From contig NZ_SMOK01000030.1 of assembly GCF_004353925.1 (NCBI RefSeq), positions 1-35,438 of the forward strand: 35,438 nt of DNA, read 5' to 3'. Below, piece by piece: positions 1 through 8,785 of this stretch; positions within the stretch are counted from its first letter, which is position 1, and each line of letters starts with the position of its first letter. Origin of the DNA: Pseudomonas sp. H9 (lineage in GTDB: Bacteria > Pseudomonadota > Gammaproteobacteria > Pseudomonadales > Pseudomonadaceae). A model generated the notes under the pieces. It saw nothing but the letters and a program-made list of their open reading frames with translations, did not search any database and had not been told where the DNA came from. The position numbers and the translations under genes were made by a program.

Positions 1-10
1 CATGCCCGTC

Positions 11-83
11 GGTGGGAGCGGGCTTGCCCCGCGATTGCGATTTCACTGACACACCGCAATCGCGGGGCAAGCCCGCTCCCACC
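11..83. repeat. REP inverted pair (copy 1)
   Basis: Two 29-base arms (11-39 and 55-83) are perfect reverse complements around a 15-base spacer. Each contains the GGAGCGGGCTTGCCCCGCG core that recurs at six other places in this window. This matches the short GC-rich extragenic palindromes typical of P. putida and relatives. It lies upstream of the pvdH promoter. Confidence 0.9.
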
Positions 84-131
84 AGAATCAGCAAGACTGC
101 TGCTCACACAGATTAAAAACGCCGCTTTGGC

Positions 132-155
132 TAAATCCTCGCAACGCTGAAGCGT
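132..155 (+). promoter_or_regulatory. PvdS-type iron-starvation promoter of pvdH
   Basis: TAAAT (132-136), 16 bases, then CGT (153-155) fits the iron-starvation box TAAAT-N16/17-CGT recognised by the pyoverdine sigma factor PvdS. It ends 43 bases before the chosen pvdH ATG. An identically spaced box precedes pvdR in this window, which supports the reading. Confidence 0.8.
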
Positions 156-198
156 TTTTCAAGCGATAACATCCGCTTGCTTGCGAGGGTTTCCCCAG

Positions 199-1587
199 AT
201 GTCAGCCGCTATCAGCGTTGTCGAAACGCTTTATCACTTCGAAGAGTCGCCCTTGCTGGCCCGCCAAACGCAGCAGGAATCCAATGCTCGCAGTTACCCA
301 CGGCGTATTCCGCTGGCCTTGAAAAAAGCCCGGGGCCTGTATGTTGAAGATGTCGAAGGACGTCAGTTCATTGACTGCCTGGCCGGCGCCGGGACGCTGG
401 CCCTGGGGCACAACCATCCGGTGGTGATCGAGGCGATTCAGCAGGTTCTGGCTGACGAGTTGCCGCTGCACACCCTTGACCTCACCACACCAGTCAAAGA
501 CCAATTCGTCCAGGACCTGTTCGGCGTGTTGCCGCAAGCGCTGCGTAACGAGGCGCGGATTCAGTTCTGCGGCCCGACCGGCACCGATGCGGTGGAAGCC
601 GCCTTGAAGCTGGTACGCACTGCCACCGGGCGCACGACGGTGCTGTCGTTTCAGGGGGCTTATCACGGCATGTCCCAAGGCGCGTTGAGCCTGATGGGCA
701 GCCTGGGGCCGAAAAAACCGTTGGCCGGTCTGCTGAGCAATGGCGTGCAGTTTCTGCCGTATCCCTACGACTACCGTTGCCCGTTTGGCCTCGGTGGCGA
801 GGCCGGGGTCAAGGTCAACCTGCATTACCTGGAAAACCTGCTGAAGGATCCTGAAGGTGGCGTGCAATTGCCCGCTGCAGTCATTGTTGAGGCGGTACAA
901 GGCGAAGGCGGGGTGATTCCGGCTGATGTCGAGTGGCTGCGCGGTGTACGGCGGATTACCGAGCAGGCTGGCGTGGCGTTGATCGTCGATGAAATCCAGA
1001 GTGGTTTCGCCCGCACCGGCAAGATGTTTGCCTTCGAACACGCCGGTATCGTTCCGGATGTGGTGGTGATGTCCAAAGCCATTGGCGGCAGCCTGCCGCT
1101 TGCGGTGGTGGTGTATCGCCAGTGGCTGGACACCTGGCAGCCCGGTGCCCATGCCGGCACTTTCCGTGGCAACCAGATGGCCATGGCGGCAGGTTCGGCA
1201 GTCATCAAGTACATCAAGGAGCACAACCTGTGTGCCCACGCCCAGGCCATGGGCGAGCGTTTGTGCGGGCACCTGCAACGCCTGCAGCAAGACTTCCCGC
1301 AACTGGGTGACATTCGTGGCCGCGGCTTGATGCTCGGGGTCGAGTTGGTTGACCCCGCTGCAACCAAGGATGCCCAAGGTCACCCGGCCGCCTGCCCACG
1401 CCTGGCGCCGCTGGTACAGCGCGAGTGCCTCAAGCGCGGGTTGATTCTTGAGCTGGGTGGTCGTCACGGAGCCGTCGTGCGCTTTTTGCCGCCACTGGTG
1501 ATCAGTGCCGAGCAAGTCGATGAAGTGGCTGCACGCTTCGGCCGTGCGCTGACCGCAGCGGTCGCCAGCCTCAACGCGCACAGGTAG
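199..1587 (+). CDS. pvdH: L-2,4-diaminobutyrate:2-oxoglutarate aminotransferase
   Basis: A class III PLP aminotransferase of 462 residues that makes L-2,4-diaminobutyrate from aspartate-4-semialdehyde, a building block of the pyoverdine peptide. Visible motifs are the phosphate-binding GPTGTDAVEAALK, the DEIQSG segment with the PLP-ring Asp, and MSKAIGG with the Schiff-base lysine at residue 293. The ATG at 199 is preferred over the in-frame TTG at 181 because GCGAGGG lies about 10 bases upstream of it. The gene follows a PvdS-type box and is four bases from pvdP, so the two probably form one transcript. The neighbourhood makes pvdH far likelier than an ectoine- or GABA-type aminotransferase. 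Function is assigned by family and context. Confidence 0.88.
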   Translation: MSAAISVVETLYHFEESPLLARQTQQESNARSYPRRIPLALKKARGLYVEDVEGRQFIDCLAGAGTLALGHNHPVVIEAIQQVLADELPLHTLDLTTPVKDQFVQDLFGVLPQALRNEARIQFCGPTGTDAVEAALKLVRTATGRTTVLSFQGAYHGMSQGALSLMGSLGPKKPLAGLLSNGVQFLPYPYDYRCPFGLGGEAGVKVNLHYLENLLKDPEGGVQLPAAVIVEAVQGEGGVIPADVEWLRGVRRITEQAGVALIVDEIQSGFARTGKMFAFEHAGIVPDVVVMSKAIGGSLPLAVVVYRQWLDTWQPGAHAGTFRGNQMAMAAGSAVIKYIKEHNLCAHAQAMGERLCGHLQRLQQDFPQLGDIRGRGLMLGVELVDPAATKDAQGHPAACPRLAPLVQRECLKRGLILELGGRHGAVVRFLPPLVISAEQVDEVAARFGRALTAAVASLNAHR

Positions 1588-1591
1588 GACA

Positions 1592-3214
1592 ATGACGATT
1601 TCGCGGCGAGGATTCATGGCGGGGCTGGCAGTGGCAGGTGCAGCCGTGCCTGCAGTGTATTACGCGCACAAGGAACTGACCCACGACCCTGAAGACGACA
1701 TCGTCACGCCGGGTGAGGCCAGTGTCGAACTGGCCGACATTGCTGGCCAGCAGTTGGCTGATCAGTTGCGCGGGGTGTGGGACTTGCGCTTGTTCGGCAG
1801 CCAGGCCGGCTTGGCGGGCTTGCCTGAGCACGGCTTGCAGTTGTACCTAGACGTCGCCACCAAGGGGCGTGGATTGCGCGGCTTTGTCGATGAGCAAAGC
1901 CGCCTGGAAGCGGCAGGGCCGGCGGCTTACCGTGTAGTAGGTGACCTGGTGGGTGCTTCCAGCGCGCAGATACGCTGGCGTTTGCTGAGCAGCCAGGGCG
2001 GCCCGGGGTATGAGTGCGTGGCCAGCCTCGATGAAGTCTGGGGTGATTTTTCCAATGCTGGCAGCGGGACTTTGAGCGGCCGCCTGCAACCGCTGGATCG
2101 CGCCATGGCCTTGCCGTTGCTGGACAGCCGTTTTGTTGCAGTCAAACGCCTGTTTCCGGAAGCGCGTCAGCGCTTGCCTTATACCCCGCAACTGCAGGCG
2201 TGGTTGATCAGTGCCGAGCATCGCTTGTTCCATCAGCTCTGGCATGCCACCCGCGACAAGTGGCATGACCTGACGGCTGAGAAACGCGATGCGCTGCGCG
2301 GGCTGGGCTGGCAACCCGGACCGCGCGACTTGGAGCGCGACGCCCGTGGCCCGCGCAAACATCGCAACGGTTCGGGTGTCGACTTTCTGTTCATGCACCG
2401 GCACATGCTTGGCACGGCGCGTTCCATGCAAGATCTGCCGTCGTGGCCGCATTTCCCTTTGCCCAGGCCCAGCGTCGAGCAGGACCGCCAGGGCTTTGCC
2501 CGCTACTTTGCCAACCATGACGGCTACTGCATCCCTCCCACGTGGACGGCGCCGGACGATGAGGCGTATGGCCAGTGGGTGTCGGCGATCAAGGCCGGTG
2601 AAACCTTCTGCAGTAACTTTCAGGTCTGGGAATCGCAGTACCAGGACCCGCTCTACCTCTCTAAGCTGAGCCTCGGCGCGTTCGGCTCGGAGCTTGAGAT
2701 GAACCTGCATGACTGGTTGCACATGTGCTGGGCCTCGGTGCCGCGAGACCCGGTCAACGGTGCGCCAGTACCGTTTGCGCGTGATCCAGCGGATTTTGCA
2801 TCGCGTTGGTTCGGGGCAGACAACGACTTTCTCGGTGATCCGTTCTCATCCCATGTCAGCCCGGTGTTCTGGGGCTTTCATGGCTGGATCGACGACCGCG
2901 TCGAAGACTGGTTCCGCGCCCATGAGCGGCATAACCCTGGGCAGGTGCGCAGACGTGAGGTCAATGGTGTGAAGTGGTTCGCGCCAGGGCGTTGGGTTGA
3001 GGTCGAAGACCCGTGGTTGGGCCCAGTGACCCATGGCTGCAGCACTGTGCCTGGCGCCTTGCCCGGCAAATCGGTGGAAATGGATGTGGAAACCATGAAA
3101 CTGGCGTTGCGTATCACCTTCGGTGAAGACGACAAAATCGCCGACCTGGTGCGCCGGGTGCCGCAACGGCCGTGGTATGCGCGGCACTTGTCGCTGCGCG
3201 GAATCGTGTCCTGA
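1592..3214 (+). CDS. pvdP: PvdP tyrosinase, pyoverdine chromophore maturation
   Basis: A 540-residue periplasmic copper tyrosinase that oxidises the ferribactin-derived precursor during formation of the pyoverdine chromophore. The N-terminus MTISRRGFMAG is a twin-arginine signal followed by a hydrophobic stretch ending near AGAAVPA. The C-terminal half carries type-3 copper motifs: FLFMHRHM with H269 and H271 (CuA-like), NLHDWLH with H373 and H377 (CuB), and FWGFHGWIDDRVEDW with H430, equivalent to the FWxHHxxxDR block of tyrosinases. GGTAGGAC sits just before the ATG. The gene is immediately downstream of pvdH and convergent with opmQ. The opmQ-pvdP adjacency is also found in P. aeruginosa. 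Confidence 0.92.
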   Translation: MTISRRGFMAGLAVAGAAVPAVYYAHKELTHDPEDDIVTPGEASVELADIAGQQLADQLRGVWDLRLFGSQAGLAGLPEHGLQLYLDVATKGRGLRGFVDEQSRLEAAGPAAYRVVGDLVGASSAQIRWRLLSSQGGPGYECVASLDEVWGDFSNAGSGTLSGRLQPLDRAMALPLLDSRFVAVKRLFPEARQRLPYTPQLQAWLISAEHRLFHQLWHATRDKWHDLTAEKRDALRGLGWQPGPRDLERDARGPRKHRNGSGVDFLFMHRHMLGTARSMQDLPSWPHFPLPRPSVEQDRQGFARYFANHDGYCIPPTWTAPDDEAYGQWVSAIKAGETFCSNFQVWESQYQDPLYLSKLSLGAFGSELEMNLHDWLHMCWASVPRDPVNGAPVPFARDPADFASRWFGADNDFLGDPFSSHVSPVFWGFHGWIDDRVEDWFRAHERHNPGQVRRREVNGVKWFAPGRWVEVEDPWLGPVTHGCSTVPGALPGKSVEMDVETMKLALRITFGEDDKIADLVRRVPQRPWYARHLSLRGIVS

Positions 3215-3216
3215 AC

Positions 3217-3290
3217 CGGTAGGAGCGGGCTTGCCCCGCGATTGCGGTCTTTCTGTCACACCGCAATCGCGGGGCAAGCCAGCTCCCACA
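3217..3290. repeat. REP inverted pair (copy 2)
   Basis: This imperfect inverted pair with the same core as copy 1 nearly fills the gap between the convergent pvdP and opmQ genes. I see no separate U-tract terminator here, so the REP hairpin may mark the transcript ends. Confidence 0.85.
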
Positions 3291-3298
3291 GAGCGCCT

Positions 3299-4702
3299 TT
3301 ATTTCGAGGCTTGCCAGCCGCCGCCAAGGGCTTTGTACAACGCCACGCTGCCTTGTAACCGCGCCAGGCGCAGTTGTGCTTGTTGGTCTTGGGCCTGGTA
3401 CAGCGTGCGTTGCGTCTCCAGTACGGTCAGCAAGGTTTCGGCCCCGGCCTGATAGCGGCTTTGCGACAGGGCAAAGGCGGTTTGCGCGTAGTTGACTTCC
3501 TGGTCTTGCCAGCGACGTTGGTCATCCACACCGCTGATCGCATTCAGGGCTTTTTCCACATCGGCAAAACCGGACACGATGGTGCTGCGGTAGTTTTCCA
3601 GCAGTTCCTCCTGCTGCGCCTGGGCTTTGTCGCGTTCGGCGCGTAGGCGGCCGTTGTTGAAGATCGGTGCCGCCAGGCCCGCGCTCAGGGTGTAGTAAGG
3701 GCTGCGCAGGATCTGCGCGAAGGTATCGGCGCCTGAGCCCAAGTCGGCCCCTAGCGTCAAGCTGGGCAGCATCGCTGCGCGCGCCACCTGGACATTGGCC
3801 TGGGCGGCAGCCAGGCGTGCTTCAGCTGCGGCTATGTCAGGGCGGCGGCTGAGCAACTGGCTTGGCACGCCACTGCCAATCGCGGGCCAACGCACGCCGT
3901 TAAGTGATTCCTGCAACGGTGGCAATTGCTGCACGGGCTGACCCAGCAGGGTCGCCAGGGTAATGCGGGCTTCTTGCAGCTGTTGCTCGAACAGGGGGAT
4001 CTGGCGGGCTTGCCCTGCGACTAGGCTCTGTTGCTGGGCAAGTTCCAATGCGGTGGCCGAGCCCGCGTCATAACGGGTTTGCACCAAGCGCAAGACGTCT
4101 TCAGCGTTGGTCAGGTTGAGCCGGGCAATGCGCGCCTGTTCGGCGAGCGCCAGGCTTTGCAGGTAGCTGTTGGCGACGCCGCTGAGCAGAGTCAGTTCTA
4201 CGGTCTGGCGGTCGTAATGGCTGGCGTCCAGCGCAAACCGGGCGCTGTCACGGGCGGCAGCATTGCCACCCCAGAAATCGATCTCGTAACTGGCACTCAG
4301 CGTCGCGTTGAATGAAGTACTGGTACGTTCACTGTTACTGGCATCAAGCTGGTCAAAGCCATCACCGCGTAGCAGGCGCTGGCGGCTGCCATCCAGGCCG
4401 AATTTCACTTCCGGCAGTAACGGCGCGCCAGCGATCACCGCCGAGGCCTGGGCCTGGCGGATCCTGGCGGTGGCGGCGGCAAGGTCGAAGCTGTTGGCTT
4501 GCGCCTGCGCGATCAACTGATTGAGCGGGGCGCTGGCGAACTGTAGCCACCAGTCCTGTTGCGCCGGAGGCTGTTCAGGGTTGCTGTGACCTTGCCACGC
4601 GTTGGGTGCTTGCAGGCCACTGTCCGCTGGCGTAGGGCTGTGGCTGCAGGCGGCGATGAACACACTGAGGGACAACACACTGAGACGGTTGGGCAGGTTC
4701 AT
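3299..4702 (-). CDS. opmQ: OpmQ outer-membrane factor of pyoverdine efflux pump
   Basis: A 467-residue outer-membrane efflux lipoprotein of the NodT/TolC family, forming the exit duct of PvdRT-OpmQ, which exports and recycles pyoverdine. The N-terminus has a lipoprotein signal with lipobox FIAAC (Cys19), and the mature part holds the two internally repeated OEP domains rich in Ala, Gln and Leu helices (for example SRRPDIAAAEARLAAAQANV). It is the last gene of pvdR-pvdT-opmQ, starting three bases after the pvdT stop. Length is normal for the family. Family membership is certain; the name rests on linkage to pvdR, pvdT and pvdP. Confidence 0.9.
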   Translation of the reverse strand: MNLPNRLSVLSLSVFIAACSHSPTPADSGLQAPNAWQGHSNPEQPPAQQDWWLQFASAPLNQLIAQAQANSFDLAAATARIRQAQASAVIAGAPLLPEVKFGLDGSRQRLLRGDGFDQLDASNSERTSTSFNATLSASYEIDFWGGNAAARDSARFALDASHYDRQTVELTLLSGVANSYLQSLALAEQARIARLNLTNAEDVLRLVQTRYDAGSATALELAQQQSLVAGQARQIPLFEQQLQEARITLATLLGQPVQQLPPLQESLNGVRWPAIGSGVPSQLLSRRPDIAAAEARLAAAQANVQVARAAMLPSLTLGADLGSGADTFAQILRSPYYTLSAGLAAPIFNNGRLRAERDKAQAQQEELLENYRSTIVSGFADVEKALNAISGVDDQRRWQDQEVNYAQTAFALSQSRYQAGAETLLTVLETQRTLYQAQDQQAQLRLARLQGSVALYKALGGGWQASK

Positions 4703-4705
4703 GAA

Positions 4706-6673
4706 TTATTCGCTGGTAAGGGCTTTGACCGGGTCGAGCTGAGCGGCTTTGCGCGCCGGCATGAAGCCGAACACCACCCCGGTGACCACTGCACAGGCAA
4801 AGGCGCCGAGGACGGCGGCCAGGGAAAAGGCGACGGCGATGTCGCCCAGCAGCAGCGCGCCGCCGATCAACAACGCCAAGGCAATGCCGGTCAGGCCGCC
4901 GACCATCGACAGCAGTACCGCTTCGCTGAGGAACTGGCGCAGGATGTCGCGCTGACGCGCGCCAGTGGCCATGCGGATACCGATTTCACGGGTGCGCTCA
5001 CGCACGGTCATCAGCATGATGTTCATTACCCCGATACCGCCAACCAATAGCGAAATCGCCGCAATCGAACCAAGCATCAGCGACAGGGTGTTCTGGGTAC
5101 GCGCCTCGGCCTGGATCAGGGCTGCGTCATTGCTCAGTTCGAAATCACGCTTGCCGTGGTGGAGCTTGAGCATCAGTTTGTCGATGGCCGCTTCAGTTTC
5201 GGCTACCCGCCGTGAGTCGGCAGCGGCGATGGTCACGTATTCAGGGTGTTGACTGCCGAACAGGCGGATGGCTGCGGCGGAGTAGGGCACTACGATCCGT
5301 TCGTCACTGTCCTGATCGCCAGAGCTGGCGCCTTTGCCCTGCAGAATGCCGACCACTTGAAACGGTACGTTTTCCACGAGGATGTACTGACCGATCGGGT
5401 CGAGCTGGTCGCCGAACAGCTTTTGTTTGACCTTCTGGCCGATCACCGCAACAGCGGCGGCAGCTTGTTCGTCGGCTTCGGTAAAGAAGCTGCCCTCGAC
5501 CACCGGCCAGTTGAATATCTCGGGGAAGTAGGTGTTGTTGCCGCCTACATAGAACTGTTGGTTGTTGTTGCCGAAACGCACCATCAGCTCGTTGCCGATC
5601 ACCGGCATGATTTTTTTCACTTGCGGCAGGGTGCTTACGGCGGCGACATCATCGAGGCTGATGACACCGGCAGGTTCGCGCAGCGTTGGGGCGCTGCCAC
5701 TCAGGTAGAGTATGTTCGAACCGAACGCCGCCATCTGCGCCATGACCTGGCGCTTACTGCCCTCACCCACGGCGAGCATCACCACGACCGACGCAACACC
5801 GATGATAATTCCGAGCAAGGTCAAGGCGGTGCGGAAGCGGTTGATCCACATGATCCGCCAAGCGGCCTGCAAGGCTTCGAGCATTTCGCCTTTCCAGGCG
5901 CCGCTGTGGGTCGCACCCTGGTCCAGGCGCTGGCGCAGGTCTTCGGCCTGCAAGCCAGGGCTGGCAGTACAGGGCGCGGCAGGTTCGTTGGCTGAATCGC
6001 TGACCACCAGCCCGTCGCGGATTTCGATGACGCGCTTGGCCCGTGCGGCGACTTCGCGGTCATGGGTGATCAGAATGACGACATGGCCCTGGCTGGCCAG
6101 TTCGTCGAGCAGGGCCATGACTTCTGCGCCGCTCTGGCTGTCGAGGGCGCCAGTCGGTTCGTCGGCCAGAATGATGTGGCCGCCGTTCATCAGCGCGCGG
6201 GCAATCGATACCCGTTGTTGCTGACCGCCGGAAAGCTGGTGCGGGCGGTTGCCGGTGCGGCTGGCCAGGCCCAGGCGGTCGAGCAAGGCGGACGCGCGGG
6301 CATGGCGCTCGGCGGCGGGCGTGCCGGCGTAAATGGCCGGCATCTCGACGTTCTCCTGGGCGGAGCCTGAGGCAATCAAGTGGTAGCCCTGGAATACGAA
6401 GCCGAACGCTTCTCGACGCAGCCAGGCCAGTTCGTCGCTGTCCAGCTGGGCGACGTCTTTGCCGGCGAACAGGTAGTCACCGGAGGTAGGCCGGTCCAGG
6501 CAACCGAGGATGTTCATCAGTGTCGACTTGCCAGAACCCGAAGCGCCGACGATGGCGACAAACTCACCGGGGTGGATGGCCAGGCTGATGCCGCGGACCA
6601 CTTCGACTTTTGGCGTGTCGACGCCACCATAGGATTTACGGATGTCTCGCAGTTCAATCAGCGGCGTACTCAT
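4706..6673 (-). CDS. pvdT: PvdT, MacB-type ABC exporter for pyoverdine
   Basis: A 655-residue fusion of an N-terminal ABC ATPase and a C-terminal FtsX/MacB permease. The ATPase shows Walker A (GASGSGKST), the signature LSGGQQQR, Walker B ending ILADEPTGALDS, and an H-loop (ITHD). The permease half has one membrane segment after the linker (near RTALTLLGIIIGVASVVVML), a large periplasmic domain, then three more segments beginning near TLSLMLGSIAAISLLVGGIG. It works with PvdR and OpmQ to export newly made and recycled pyoverdine from the periplasm. The ATG directly abuts the pvdR stop, indicating translational coupling. Confidence 0.92.
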   Translation of the reverse strand: MSTPLIELRDIRKSYGGVDTPKVEVVRGISLAIHPGEFVAIVGASGSGKSTLMNILGCLDRPTSGDYLFAGKDVAQLDSDELAWLRREAFGFVFQGYHLIASGSAQENVEMPAIYAGTPAAERHARASALLDRLGLASRTGNRPHQLSGGQQQRVSIARALMNGGHIILADEPTGALDSQSGAEVMALLDELASQGHVVILITHDREVAARAKRVIEIRDGLVVSDSANEPAAPCTASPGLQAEDLRQRLDQGATHSGAWKGEMLEALQAAWRIMWINRFRTALTLLGIIIGVASVVVMLAVGEGSKRQVMAQMAAFGSNILYLSGSAPTLREPAGVISLDDVAAVSTLPQVKKIMPVIGNELMVRFGNNNQQFYVGGNNTYFPEIFNWPVVEGSFFTEADEQAAAAVAVIGQKVKQKLFGDQLDPIGQYILVENVPFQVVGILQGKGASSGDQDSDERIVVPYSAAAIRLFGSQHPEYVTIAAADSRRVAETEAAIDKLMLKLHHGKRDFELSNDAALIQAEARTQNTLSLMLGSIAAISLLVGGIGVMNIMLMTVRERTREIGIRMATGARQRDILRQFLSEAVLLSMVGGLTGIALALLIGGALLLGDIAVAFSLAAVLGAFACAVVTGVVFGFMPARKAAQLDPVKALTSE

Positions 6674-7852
6674 TTAACCTCCGCTGGCCGACGGCGCACC
6701 GATCAGCAACTGTTCACCTTCGCTCAAGCCTTCAAGCACTTGGACACGCAGGCGGTCGCTGAGCCCGGTGCGTACCTGGCGTTGCTCGACCTTGCCGTTG
6801 GCGCTGAGTACCTGGGCAATGCGCAGGTTTTCGTCGCCAGCATCTTCATCCAGCGCGGCGACTGGCACGGTCAGTACCTTGCTGGCGCGGCCGGCGACGA
6901 AGAACACCTGGGTGGTCATTTCCGCCATCAGAGCGTTGTCGGGGTTGTCGACATCCAGCAGCACGGTGTAAAGCACGACTTTGCTACCGGTGCCGCTGGC
7001 ACTGGTGCCCGACGGGCTGCCGCCGCCCTGATTGGACGGGTCCAGCGGCTTGGGGGGAATCGGCAGGATCTGACGCACGCTGCTGTTCCAGCGTCGCTTA
7101 CCGCCTGCGAGGGTCGTGAAGTAGACCGACATGCCCGGTTTAACGTGGCCGATGTCGGCTTCGGATACCTGGGCCCAAACGGTCATCGGCGAGAGTTTGG
7201 CGATGCGCAGAATCAGCGGTGTTTGCTGCTGGGCGTTCAGGGTCTGGCCTTCGCGGGCATCCACGGCGACCACGGTGCCGCTCATCGGGGCATAGATGCG
7301 GGTGTAGCCCAGCTCGGCTTCGTCGCTGCGCAGGCTGGCCTGGGCCTGGCGAATCTGTGCACGGTACATGTCGATGCGAGCCTGGGTAACCTTGAGCTGG
7401 GCCTGGGCACTTTGCACATCTTCTTCGCGTGTGGCACCGCCAGCGGCGAGGCTGCGTTGGCGCTGCAATTGTTGTTCGGCCAACTGGTACTGGGCTTGTT
7501 GCTCTGCGAGCTGGGCCTTGAGGTTGTCGATCGAGAAACGCCCGGCGTCGAGCTTGGCCTGCTGGGTCGAGGGGTCGATTTCTACCAGCAGTTGTCCTTC
7601 CTTGACCTGGTCGCCCACCTCCACATGCAGTTTGCGGATCTGGCCGGACGCCTGGGCGCCGACGTCGACATAGCGTCTGGGCTGCAAAGTGCCCAGCGCG
7701 GTCACGCTGCTTTCGATTTCACCACGGGTGACGGTCACGGTGCTGTGAGGGTCTGCGCCCGCATCGAGGGTTTTCCAGGCGAGCAGGGCGCCCACGCTGA
7801 GCAGACCGATGCCGCAGAACAAAAGGCGGCGCGTTGTTGAGGAGCGTCTCAT
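6674..7852 (-). CDS. pvdR: PvdR, periplasmic adaptor of pyoverdine efflux pump
   Basis: A MacA-like membrane fusion protein of 392 residues. One N-terminal anchor (about residues 9-27) is followed by a lipoyl-like half motif (VDVGAQASGQIRKLHVEVGD), a long Gln/Ala-rich coiled-coil hairpin (about 100-190), the second lipoyl half (APMSGTVVAVDAREGQ), beta-barrel and membrane-proximal domains. It couples PvdT to OpmQ. A Gly/Ser-rich loop (GGGSPSGTSASGTGS) in the barrel region is probably flexible. First gene of pvdR-pvdT-opmQ, behind a PvdS-type box. The Shine-Dalgarno is weak (GGAAC), but the start gives the expected MacA-type N-terminus. Confidence 0.9.
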   Translation of the reverse strand: MRRSSTTRRLLFCGIGLLSVGALLAWKTLDAGADPHSTVTVTRGEIESSVTALGTLQPRRYVDVGAQASGQIRKLHVEVGDQVKEGQLLVEIDPSTQQAKLDAGRFSIDNLKAQLAEQQAQYQLAEQQLQRQRSLAAGGATREEDVQSAQAQLKVTQARIDMYRAQIRQAQASLRSDEAELGYTRIYAPMSGTVVAVDAREGQTLNAQQQTPLILRIAKLSPMTVWAQVSEADIGHVKPGMSVYFTTLAGGKRRWNSSVRQILPIPPKPLDPSNQGGGSPSGTSASGTGSKVVLYTVLLDVDNPDNALMAEMTTQVFFVAGRASKVLTVPVAALDEDAGDENLRIAQVLSANGKVEQRQVRTGLSDRLRVQVLEGLSEGEQLLIGAPSASGG

Positions 7853-7927
7853 GTGGGGTTCCAGCCAAAGGGTTGGGCCGCGGAGTCATGCTGGCAGGCA
7901 AGACAGGCATGGGGGGCTCCCCGATAA

Positions 7928-7951
7928 ACGAGAGGCTCACGGGAGAATTTA
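7928..7951 (-). promoter_or_regulatory. PvdS-type promoter of pvdR-pvdT-opmQ
   Basis: Read on the minus strand: TAAAT (7951-7947), 16 bases, CGT (7930-7928). Spacing is identical to the box upstream of pvdH. It lies about 75 bases before the pvdR start and points toward it, consistent with co-expression of export and synthesis under PvdS. Confidence 0.8.
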
Positions 7952-8026
7952 CTCATGCCGATGTTGTGGGTCGCCATCCTGGCTCGAAATCACGGGGGGA
8001 GAGGGTGGTGGATCATGCTTGCTGAG

Positions 8027-8045
8027 AATAATTGTAATTTGTATT
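8027..8045. promoter_or_regulatory. Candidate Fur box upstream of the ECF sigma gene
   Basis: AATAATTGTAATTTGTATT matches the 19-base Fur consensus GATAATGATAATCATTATC at 12 positions by eye and is AT-rich in an otherwise GC-rich region. It lies 75 bases upstream of the sigma factor start. Iron repression of that gene is the expected consequence. Confidence 0.65.
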
Positions 8046-8119
8046 ATCGCGTATTGCCATCATTCATACCTCCTCATCCTTGAGTCGGGGAATTCGTGCC
8101 GATGTAGCGGCCAGGTGCT

Positions 8120-8599
8120 GTGTTGGAACATTACTATCGTGAACTGGTGAGTTTCCTCTGCGCCCGCCTGGGTAACCGTCAGGCGGCTGAAGACGTCGCC
8201 CATGATGCCTACACCCGCGTGCTGGAGCGCACCGGCGATACCGACATCGAACACCCGCGCGCCTTCCTTTACCGCACCGCCCTGAACCTGGTGATCGATG
8301 GCCACCGCCGTGGACAGTTGCGCCAAGCTGAATCACTGGACGTGCTCGACAGCGACGAACGGTTCTTTTCACCTGCACCGTCCCAAGACATGGAGCAGCG
8401 CCAGCGTCTGGAGTTGATTCAGCGGGCCTTGGGCGAGCTGAGCCAGCTGTGCCGCGACTGTTTCCTGCTTCGCAAGCTTGAAGGCCTGTCCCATCAGGAA
8501 ATCGCCGAACGTCTGGGAATTTCCCGCAGTCTGGTGGAAAAACACATCGTCAACGCGATGAAGCATTGCCGTGTGCGCATGCGTCAATGGGAGTGCTGA
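8120..8599 (+). CDS. fpvI: ECF sigma-70 factor, FpvI-like
   Basis: A 159-residue ECF (group IV) sigma factor. Region 2 lies at about residues 5-70 (AEDVAHDAYTRVLER), and region 4 at about 100-155 carries the helix-turn-helix EIAERLGISRSLVEKHI. FpvI of P. aeruginosa directs transcription of the ferripyoverdine receptor gene fpvA and is encoded beside fpvR and pvdRT-opmQ. The length and the pvdR neighbour agree with this. The start is GTG at 8120, giving MLEHYYRELV, the usual beginning for this subfamily. A Fur-like box lies upstream. No anti-sigma gene follows, unlike the P. aeruginosa layout. It could be another FecI-type iron sigma; PvdS itself is unlikely on sequence. Confidence 0.72.
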   Translation: MLEHYYRELVSFLCARLGNRQAAEDVAHDAYTRVLERTGDTDIEHPRAFLYRTALNLVIDGHRRGQLRQAESLDVLDSDERFFSPAPSQDMEQRQRLELIQRALGELSQLCRDCFLLRKLEGLSHQEIAERLGISRSLVEKHIVNAMKHCRVRMRQWEC

Positions 8600-8785
8600 A
8601 GCGCGACAGCGGAAAAGCGAAAAAATTCCGTGGTGGCTTGCTTGATTTCTGCGGTTTTCCCTACAACTATCAATACAGACGGATAATTAACTGGCGATGT
8701 ACCCGCCGCCACAGCCTGTAGTTGATTTTTTGGCGCAGTATGGTCGAGGAACGTCACTCAGCCTTAAATGCCTTGGTCATTGACG

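Noticed and set aside
202..1617. 471-codon minus-strand frame opposite pvdH
   Set aside because: pvdH has PLP motifs and a promoter; the opposite frame has none.
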